A stretch of DNA of 64,000 nt from Rhodococcus sp. X156 (GTDB taxonomy: Bacteria > Actinomycetota > Actinomycetes > Mycobacteriales > Mycobacteriaceae), in NCBI RefSeq assembly GCF_004006015.1, contig NZ_CP034766.1, forward strand, positions 2,761,001-2,825,000, given 5' to 3'. A program made the position numbers and the translations under genes. Below the pieces are notes generated by a model. It was not told where the DNA came from, did no database searches, and worked only from the letters and a program-made list of their open reading frames with translations. Of the stretch, positions 59,107 through 64,000 are shown in pieces (the first letter of the stretch is position 1; every line of letters starts with the position of its first letter).

Positions 59107-59325
59107 TCAGCGCGGCCAGCCGCCCTCGGCGTGGTCGCGGGCCGCCTGCAGGTCGCGGTGCAGCCGCTGGGCGTCGCGGTCACCGCCCACCGGGCCCACC
59201 AGCGGAGCGGCAGGGGTGAACCAGCGGGCGACGTCGACCCGCCGGAGGCGGGCAACCAGCCCGACGCGTGCGGTGTCGGGCGCGTGCGTGCGGGACAGGG
59301 ACGGGATGCTCAGTGAAAAGGTCAT
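59107..59325 (-). CDS. Small protein of unknown function (72 residues)
   Basis: An unrecognised 72-residue protein, MTFSLSIPSLSRTHAPDTAR then onward to RDLQAARDHAEGGWPR. It is Arg/Asp-rich with no signal or membrane segment. Codon third positions are about 90% G/C, like true genes here. There is no clear ribosome site, but a perfect 13-bp palindrome touches its start. It is divergent from the GlxA-like regulator across about 85 bp and may be its target. Confidence 0.5.
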   Translation of the reverse strand: MTFSLSIPSLSRTHAPDTARVGLVARLRRVDVARWFTPAAPLVGPVGGDRDAQRLHRDLQAARDHAEGGWPR

Positions 59326-59326
59326 G

Positions 59327-59396
59327 GCAGCAATGCTGCGACCACCCAGGAAGTGCCACCAGTGGCAGGAAAGCCGGCATTCGCAAAGATCCTGCC
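59327..59396. promoter_or_regulatory. Palindromes between the small gene and the GlxA-like regulator
   Basis: A perfect 13-bp palindrome GCAGCAATGCTGC (59327-59339) and an inverted repeat GGCAGGA (59364-59370) with TCCTGCC (59390-59396). Their position in the divergent promoter region makes them candidate operators. Confidence 0.45.
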
Positions 59397-59398
59397 GT

Positions 59399-59413
59399 TA
59401 TGCTGGTCAGATG
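59399..59413 (+). promoter_or_regulatory. -10 element and leaderless start of the GlxA-like regulator
   Basis: TATGCT (59399-59404) ends 6 nt before the ATG at 59411, the leaderless spacing; no ribosome site is present. Confidence 0.6.
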
Positions 59414-60367
59414 CTGAAGTCGGTCGCAGCCCTGGTCCTGGACGGCCTCGCCGTCTTCGAGTTCGGCGTGGTCTGCGAGGTCTTCGGGATCGACCGCACC
59501 GAGGACGGGGTTCCCGCCTTCGACTTCCGGGTGTGCGGCCCGGAAGCCGGAGTCCCGCTGAGCTCGCCCGTCGGCGTGCAGGTGGTGCCCTCCCACGGGC
59601 TCGAAGGTCTGGCGGGAGCCGACCTGGTGACCGTTCCCGCCGTGGAGACGCTGGAGGGCTACCCGCCGGAGGTGCTGGCGGCGCTGCGCGAGGCCCACGA
59701 CAACGGCGCCGTGTTGCTCAGCGTGTGCTCCGGGGCCTTCGTCCTCGGTGCTGCCGGACTGCTGGACGGCCGGCGCTGCACCAGCCACTGGCGCCACGTC
59801 CGTGAGCTGCAGGACCGCTTTCCCCTGGCCCAGGTGGACCCCGACGTGCTCTTCGTGGACGAGGGCAGCCTGATCACCAGCGCAGGGACGGCAGCCGGGA
59901 TCGACGCCTGCCTGCACCTGGTGCGCCGGGAGCTGGGCTCCAGCGTCACCAACGCCATCGCCCGGCGGATGGTCGTGCCCCCGCAGCGCGAGGGCGGACA
60001 GCGCCAATTCTTCGAGCGGCCGGTCCCGGACTGCACCAGCGACGGCCTCGGCGAGATCCTCGGGTGGATGCTGGAGCACCTCGACCAGCCGCACACCGTG
60101 GCCGCCCTGGCCGCACGGGCCCACACCTCCGCCCGCACCTTCGCCCGCCGCTTCGCCGCCGAGACCGGCACCACCCCGCTGCAGTGGCTCAACACCCAGC
60201 GGGTGCTGCAGGCGCAGCAGCTGCTGGAGGACACCGACCTGGACATGGACGCCGTCGCGCAACGGTGCGGCTTCGGCACCGCCACGCTGCTGCGCCACCA
60301 CTTCACCCGCGCCGTCGGCGTCTCCCCCAGCGGGTACCGCAAGACGTTCAGCACGATCGCTCGCTGA
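59411..60367 (+). CDS. GlxA-like transcriptional regulator (DJ-1/PfpI plus AraC domains)
   Basis: A 318-residue regulator. An N-terminal DJ-1/PfpI-like domain (about 5-175) carries the nucleophile-elbow Cys in VLLSVCSGAFVLG and LITSAGTAAGIDACLHLV. A C-terminal AraC-type double helix-turn-helix follows (about 215-315: TVAALAARAHTSARTFARRF and DAVAQRCGFGTATLLRHHF). The family includes FtrA, GlxA and AdpA-like regulators. The ligand and targets are unknown. It is divergent from a 72-residue gene across a region with palindromes. Confidence 0.9.
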   Translation: MLKSVAALVLDGLAVFEFGVVCEVFGIDRTEDGVPAFDFRVCGPEAGVPLSSPVGVQVVPSHGLEGLAGADLVTVPAVETLEGYPPEVLAALREAHDNGAVLLSVCSGAFVLGAAGLLDGRRCTSHWRHVRELQDRFPLAQVDPDVLFVDEGSLITSAGTAAGIDACLHLVRRELGSSVTNAIARRMVVPPQREGGQRQFFERPVPDCTSDGLGEILGWMLEHLDQPHTVAALAARAHTSARTFARRFAAETGTTPLQWLNTQRVLQAQQLLEDTDLDMDAVAQRCGFGTATLLRHHFTRAVGVSPSGYRKTFSTIAR

Positions 60368-60405
60368 GAGCGCCACGACGCGCGGACCGGGTCCAGCCAC
60401 CGACG

Positions 60406-60411
60406 TAAAGT
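60406..60411 (+). promoter_or_regulatory. -10 element of the GAF-ANTAR gene
   Basis: TAAAGT is a TANNNT hexamer; the predicted start near 60418 leaves a leader of about 33 nt with an AGAGGAG ribosome site before the ATG at 60451. Confidence 0.5.
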
Positions 60412-60450
60412 GGTGACCTGCCCTGCCCGGGCCGACAGAGGAGACCCTTC

Positions 60451-61203
60451 ATGGCCATCACCAACGGTTCCTCCGCCACCGCCGCCCGCGTCGACACCCG
60501 AGACCCGCGCGCGGAGCTGACGGAGTCCGTGCACGCCCTTGGTCGCATCGTGCTGGACGAGACCCCGCTGGCGGACGTCGTCGCGCAGGTCGCCACCCTG
60601 GCCAAGGAGTGCATCCCCGGCGCCCACGAGGTCTCGGTGACGGTGCTCAAGGGCACGCGGGCGGCCACCTTCGCCTCCACCGGCGAGGTCGCCCTCCGCC
60701 TCGACGAGCGGCAGTACAGCACCGGCCACGGACCGTGCCTGGTCGCCGCCACCAGCGGACGCACCGTCCTGGTGGCAGACATGCGGGCCGAGACCCGCTG
60801 GCCCGACTACACGCCCAGGGCGGTGCAAGCCGGCGTGCTGAGCTCGGTGTCGGTGCCGCTGCCGCTGCGCGGGGAGACCGTCGGGGGTCTCAACATCTAC
60901 GTCACCCGCACCGACGTCATCGACGACTTCGCCATGGAGGTCGCCAAGCACTTCGCCGGCTACGCCGCGGTGGCCATCACCAACGCCCACCTCTACGCCA
61001 CCACCGCCGAGCTGGCCCAGCAGATGGACCAGGCGATGGAGTCTCGGGCGGTGATCGAGCAGGCCAAGGGCATCATCATGGGCGAGCGCCGCTGCACCGA
61101 GGACGAGGCGTTCCAGATCCTGGTGCAGGTCTCCCAGGACGCCAACCGCAAGCTGCGTGACGTCGCCGCCGCCCTCGTCGCCCAGGCCCACCCCACCGGC
61201 TAG
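60451..61203 (+). CDS. GAF and ANTAR domain protein
   Basis: A 250-residue protein. The N-terminal GAF domain (about 25-165) contains YSTGHGPCLVAATSGRTVLV and ADMRAETRWPDY. A helix leads to the C-terminal ANTAR RNA-binding domain (about 185-245: SRAVIEQAKGIIMGERRCTE). ANTAR proteins bind paired hexaloop hairpins in mRNA leaders and act as antiterminators. GAF-ANTAR proteins are common in this group and often respond to stress or redox signals. It shares adjoining stops with a second, convergent ANTAR gene. Confidence 0.92.
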   Translation: MAITNGSSATAARVDTRDPRAELTESVHALGRIVLDETPLADVVAQVATLAKECIPGAHEVSVTVLKGTRAATFASTGEVALRLDERQYSTGHGPCLVAATSGRTVLVADMRAETRWPDYTPRAVQAGVLSSVSVPLPLRGETVGGLNIYVTRTDVIDDFAMEVAKHFAGYAAVAITNAHLYATTAELAQQMDQAMESRAVIEQAKGIIMGERRCTEDEAFQILVQVSQDANRKLRDVAAALVAQAHPTG

Positions 61204-61548
61204 TCATCCCACGCCAAGGGTCAGCCTCCACAGCGGGCGGGCCGGCAGGTTCAGCGCCTCGCCCCAGTTCAGCCGCACCACCATGGCCGCCTCGTCGTGT
61301 GGGTGATCGGGGCTCAACGGGTTCGGGTTGCAGACCATGCGCACCAGTGCGACGGCCAACCGGCTCTGGCGCACCTGGTGGCGCTGCGAGACGTCTCGCA
61401 GCGCTGCAAGTGCTTGGTCCCTGTCGTAGCCGAACAGGGACATGAGCATCCCGACGGCCATGTCCACGCTAGGCCGCTCCTGCAACAGCTGTCGCAGGTT
61501 CTCGGCCTCGATCTGCAGCTCGTCACCAAGCTGCGCAATGTAGTTCAC
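61204..61548 (-). CDS. Stand-alone ANTAR domain protein
   Basis: A 114-residue protein made of a short helix (GDELQIEAENLRQLLQE) and a compact ANTAR-like domain (RPSVDMAVGMLMSLFGYDRD followed by QALAALRDVSQRHQVR). The usual two-helix core is recognisable, but the classic AKG motif is replaced by DMAVGMLMS. The C-terminal tail (NWGEALNLPARPLWRLTLGVG) is unconserved. The GTG start has a GAGGAA site. Its stop is directly beside that of the convergent GAF-ANTAR gene. Confidence 0.72.
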   Translation of the reverse strand: MNYIAQLGDELQIEAENLRQLLQERPSVDMAVGMLMSLFGYDRDQALAALRDVSQRHQVRQSRLAVALVRMVCNPNPLSPDHPHDEAAMVVRLNWGEALNLPARPLWRLTLGVG

Positions 61549-61962
61549 GGGCGTTCCTCGCTGCGCTGGCACCAGACATCGGCGAGCGGCGGTCTCCACC
61601 CAGGCCAGAGTTTCAGACGTCCGCCCACGGCCGCGCCACTCGAGCGCCCGCCCGGTCCACGCCCGACCGTGTCCGCAGCCCGCTGACCACCGGGTTCGGC
61701 GTACAGTGATTCGTGCCACACAGATTGGTGGCGCCCACCCGGGCCGCCCCTCGGCGTCGAGCCGGACCAGACCGGCTGGACTATGGTCAGCAGCACGAAT
61801 GCACACGGCGCGCTTGCGCTGATTCGTACGAGGCGCCGCCGGGGTCCAGGACCGGGACCGGCCGTCGACGTGCCGACGAGAGCTGTCCGCCCCGGCACCC
61901 GGCCTCGGTACTCACCGTGTCGTGCCGCGGGCCCCGCGGCACTCGCGTCACAGGAGCGCCCC
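61549..61962. other. Gene-free stretch between the ANTAR and GAF genes
   Basis: About 410 bp without a convincing gene. Two TANNNT hexamers point rightward (TACAGT 61702-61707, TATGGT 61782-61787), and ATTCGTGC (61709-61716) with GCACGAAT (61793-61800) form an 8-bp inverted repeat spanning them. These may be the promoter/operator of the GAF gene, but none is certain. Confidence 0.4.
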
Positions 61963-62604
61963 ATGAGTGCCACACCTGATCCATCCACTCCCGCGGAGCC
62001 CACGCCAGCTCAGCCCAACGCCGCACCGGCATCGCCGCCGATGGCCGAGACCGGTTCGCGGGTGGCTGGCGACGTCGCCCGCGAGGAAATCCTGTCCCTG
62101 GTCGCGCTGCTGGCCAAGGACACCGTCGCCGGCGCAGAGGAGGTGTCGGTCACGCTGGTGGGCGAGGGTGACCCGTTCACGGTGGCCTCCACCGATCCGC
62201 TCGCCGGGCGGATGGATGCGCTGCAGTACGCCGCTGGCGCCGGCCCGTGCCTGCTGGCCGGCACCGGCGGTGTCACCCAGCTGGTGGAGGACGTGACGGC
62301 CGAGGTGCGCTGGCCCGCGTTCGCCCGCGGAGCCGCCGAGGCTGGTGTGCGCAGCGTGCTCTCCACCGCGGTGCCCGGGCACGGGGCGACGGTGGGTTCG
62401 GTCAACATCTACTCCCGCGCCGCGGCCGCCTTCGACGCCCGTTCCCGGCAGGCCGCGCACGAGGTGGCGGAGGTGGCGGCGGCCGCTCTTGCGGAGGCGG
62501 GCAACCAGCGCAGCGTGGCCGGCCTGACCGACCGCCCCCCACCGGTCTCCCGTGCGGGGGACCCGCGCGTCGCCGGCGCTGCGCCGCAGTGGCCGGCCGT
62601 CTAG
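61963..62604 (+). CDS. GAF domain protein
   Basis: A 213-residue protein with a Pro/Ala-rich N-terminus and a single GAF domain (about 40-180: AGAGPCLLAGTGGVTQLVED, TAEVRWPAFARGA). It is similar in layout to the GAF part of the GAF-ANTAR protein upstream (ADMRAETRWPDY versus VTAEVRWPAFA) but has no ANTAR domain, so it may be a regulator lacking its output or a duplicate. The ATG has a CAGGAG site. It converges on the epoxide hydrolase with 4 bp between. Confidence 0.82.
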   Translation: MSATPDPSTPAEPTPAQPNAAPASPPMAETGSRVAGDVAREEILSLVALLAKDTVAGAEEVSVTLVGEGDPFTVASTDPLAGRMDALQYAAGAGPCLLAGTGGVTQLVEDVTAEVRWPAFARGAAEAGVRSVLSTAVPGHGATVGSVNIYSRAAAAFDARSRQAAHEVAEVAAAALAEAGNQRSVAGLTDRPPPVSRAGDPRVAGAAPQWPAV

Positions 62605-62608
62605 CCGA

Positions 62609-63595
62609 TCAGTCCAGGGTGGCGAGGAAGTCCACCATGATGCGGTTGACCTGCTCGGCCGCCTCCATCTGCACGAAGTGCCCGGCGCCGGCGATGACGT
62701 GCTCGGCGGCCAGCCCCGGCACCGAGGCCCGCATCTGCTCCATCGACCTGGCCCCGGTCATCGTCTGCACCGGGTCGCGGTCACCGGTGATGAAGCAGAC
62801 CGGCACGGTGACCGGTTCGTCGGGGCGCTGCTGCTTCTCCCGCCAGATGTGGTCGTGGGCGCGGTACCAGCTGAGGCCGCCGGTGAAGCCGGTGCGGGTG
62901 AACTCCTGCACGTAGTGGTCGAGCTCGGCCTCGCTCAGCCACGGCCAGGGCAGCGGCGGCGCCTCGGGCAGCACGTCCAGGTAGCCGTTGCCCGCGCTGG
63001 GGTGGGCGAAGATGTCCAGGTAGCGGTAGCCGCCGCTGAGCGCCCAGAACACCCGGCTGAGGAAGCCACGGGGATCGGCACCGAGCTCGGCGTCGGCGAC
63101 ACCGGGCTGCTGGAAGTAGTGCAGGTGCAGGAAGTGCCGCTGCGCCTGGTGGGCGAAGGCGGCGCTGGGCAGCACGGGCATCGGCGGCGTGCGCGGCACG
63201 CTGAGCTGGACGAGGGCGCGCACCCGGCCCGGCGCCCACTGCGGCAGGTCCCACACCAGCGCGGCGCCGAAGTCGTGGCCCACGAACACCGCGTCGTCCA
63301 GGCCCAGCGCGTCGAGCAGCCCCACCATGTCGGCGACGGTGCTGGCCCGGTCGTAGGCCCGCGGGTCGGTGGGGGCGTCGGTGCGGCCGTAGCCGCGCAT
63401 GTCCACCGCGATGGCCCGGTAGCCAGCCGCGGCGAGCGCGGGCAGCTGGTGGCGCCAGCTGTAGGAGAGCCCGGGGAAGCCGTGGCAGAGCACCACCGCC
63501 GGCCCGCTGCCCTGCTGCACCACGTGCATGCTCAGCCCGCCGACGTCCACCGTGCTCTCGGTGGCCGTGCCCTGGTCTGCACCTGCTGCTCCCAC
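62609..63595 (-). CDS. Epoxide hydrolase-like alpha/beta hydrolase
   Basis: A 328-residue alpha/beta hydrolase of the epoxide hydrolase/haloalkane dehalogenase type. The nucleophile is Asp108 in VGHDFGAALVW, the oxyanion motif is HGFPG, and the catalytic His is in AGAGHFVQM near residue 306. A cap domain lies between. Asp rather than Ser at the nucleophile supports epoxide hydrolase over esterase. The GTG start is taken. It is next to a thioesterase-like gene at the window edge. Confidence 0.88.
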   Translation of the reverse strand: MGAAGADQGTATESTVDVGGLSMHVVQQGSGPAVVLCHGFPGLSYSWRHQLPALAAAGYRAIAVDMRGYGRTDAPTDPRAYDRASTVADMVGLLDALGLDDAVFVGHDFGAALVWDLPQWAPGRVRALVQLSVPRTPPMPVLPSAAFAHQAQRHFLHLHYFQQPGVADAELGADPRGFLSRVFWALSGGYRYLDIFAHPSAGNGYLDVLPEAPPLPWPWLSEAELDHYVQEFTRTGFTGGLSWYRAHDHIWREKQQRPDEPVTVPVCFITGDRDPVQTMTGARSMEQMRASVPGLAAEHVIAGAGHFVQMEAAEQVNRIMVDFLATLD

Positions 63596-63655
63596 GTCTG
63601 GCTCCTCTGCCTCTGGTGAACCAGATCACACCACACCGCGCCCCGAACGGAGGCG

Positions 63656-64000
63656 CTACTGCGGGCGGCGCTCCACCAGCACGTTCTGGGTGACGCGGCC
63701 GATCGGCCCGGCAGCGGAGTGGATGACCCCCGAGCTCATGGCCACGCCGTCGCTGCCCACCGACGTCTCCGCCGTCAACCCCACCCACTCGCCCGCGGGC
63801 GGCTGGAACAGGTGGATGGTCAGCTCGGTGTTGAGGAACATCCAGTCGGCGGCGTCCAGGCGCGCTCCCAGCCCGTTGGCCACGTCCACGATGGTGCTCA
63901 CGCGCTCCAGGTCGGTTGGCTCCTCGCCCTCCACCAGCGGCATCCGCAGCCGCATCCACGCTCCGGTGGTCGTGCCGAGCTGGTCGGCGGCGGGCGGCAC
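63656..64000 (-). CDS. Thioesterase-family protein, 5' end beyond the window
   Basis: The C-terminal 114 residues of a protein whose start lies past position 64000. The pattern DAADWMFLNTELTIHLFQPP and VGLTAETSVGSDGVAMSSGV resembles the double-hotdog acyl-CoA thioesterase (TesB-like) family, and the end VTQNVLVERR fits its C-terminal strand. No complete catalytic site can be assessed. The visible part is intact. Confidence 0.75.
   Translation of the reverse strand: MPPAADQLGTTTGAWMRLRMPLVEGEEPTDLERVSTIVDVANGLGARLDAADWMFLNTELTIHLFQPPAGEWVGLTAETSVGSDGVAMSSGVIHSAAGPIGRVTQNVLVERRPQ

Overview
The window is very GC-rich (well over 70%) actinobacterial chromosome. No rRNA, tRNA, transposase, integrase, phage gene or CRISPR array was seen. 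From the left end to about 45.7 kb, gene content and order follow the Mycobacterium tuberculosis Rv3220c to Rv3274c block as I remember it: pdtaS, biotinylated protein, rshA-sigH, aroA, rsgA, WS/DGAT, secA1, hpf, comF, lpqB-mtrB-mtrA, tmk, ahcY, amino-acid permease, manA, TobH-like, Trm112-like, manB, DUF3499, Rv3259-like, whiB2, fbiA-fbiB, GDP-mannose pyrophosphorylase, wbbL, rmlD, LCP protein, TIGR03089 protein, fadE25. With the F420, wax ester synthase and rhamnosyl-linker genes, this points to Mycobacteriales or a close relative. The genus cannot be named from this sequence.

Layout. 0-3.4 kb: a sensor-kinase gene (pdtaS) broken by about eleven frame changes, a biotinyl protein, a 24-codon ribosomal protein gene (bL37), and the thiol-stress sigma/anti-sigma pair with a probable self-activated promoter. 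3.4-10 kb: DUF5996, an alpha/beta hydrolase, aroA-rsgA, and a wax ester synthase-like gene. 10-22 kb: secA, hpf, comF, the mtrA-mtrB-lpqB envelope operon, tmk, ahcY, an aldo/keto reductase. 22-33 kb: permease, cation transporter, mannose metabolism (manA, TobH-like, manB), a large membrane protein and whiB2. 33-44 kb: F420 synthesis (fbiA-fbiB), Nudix, a DNA glycosylase, GDP-mannose synthesis, the rhamnosyl-linker genes (wbbL, rmlD, rmlB), an LCP cell-wall ligase. 44-64 kb: fadE25, then an accessory region with transporters, glycerate kinase, an SMR efflux pump and L-2-hydroxyglutarate oxidase, PPK2, a sulfonate operon, carbonic anhydrase, a GlxA-like regulator, a GAF/ANTAR group, an epoxide hydrolase and a truncated thioesterase-like gene.

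Functional links. The mannose and rhamnose genes supply sugar nucleotides for the cell envelope, and MtrAB-LpqB and WhiB2 belong to division and envelope control in relatives. The sulfonate operon (ssuA-C-B-D, 53.7-57.4 kb) is the best-regulated unit visible. It is preceded by a promoter, an S-box SAM riboswitch, and a short Cys/Arg-rich leader ORF whose Shine-Dalgarno and AUG lie inside the riboswitch pseudoknot and P1. Several genes seem to be transcribed without a leader (aroA, fbiA, the Rv3259-like gene, the GlxA-like regulator, and a 13-codon ORF that overlaps the SMR pump start). Short tandem repeats sit at the fbiB/Nudix junction, inside an MFS transporter, inside a coiled-coil protein and upstream of glycerate kinase.
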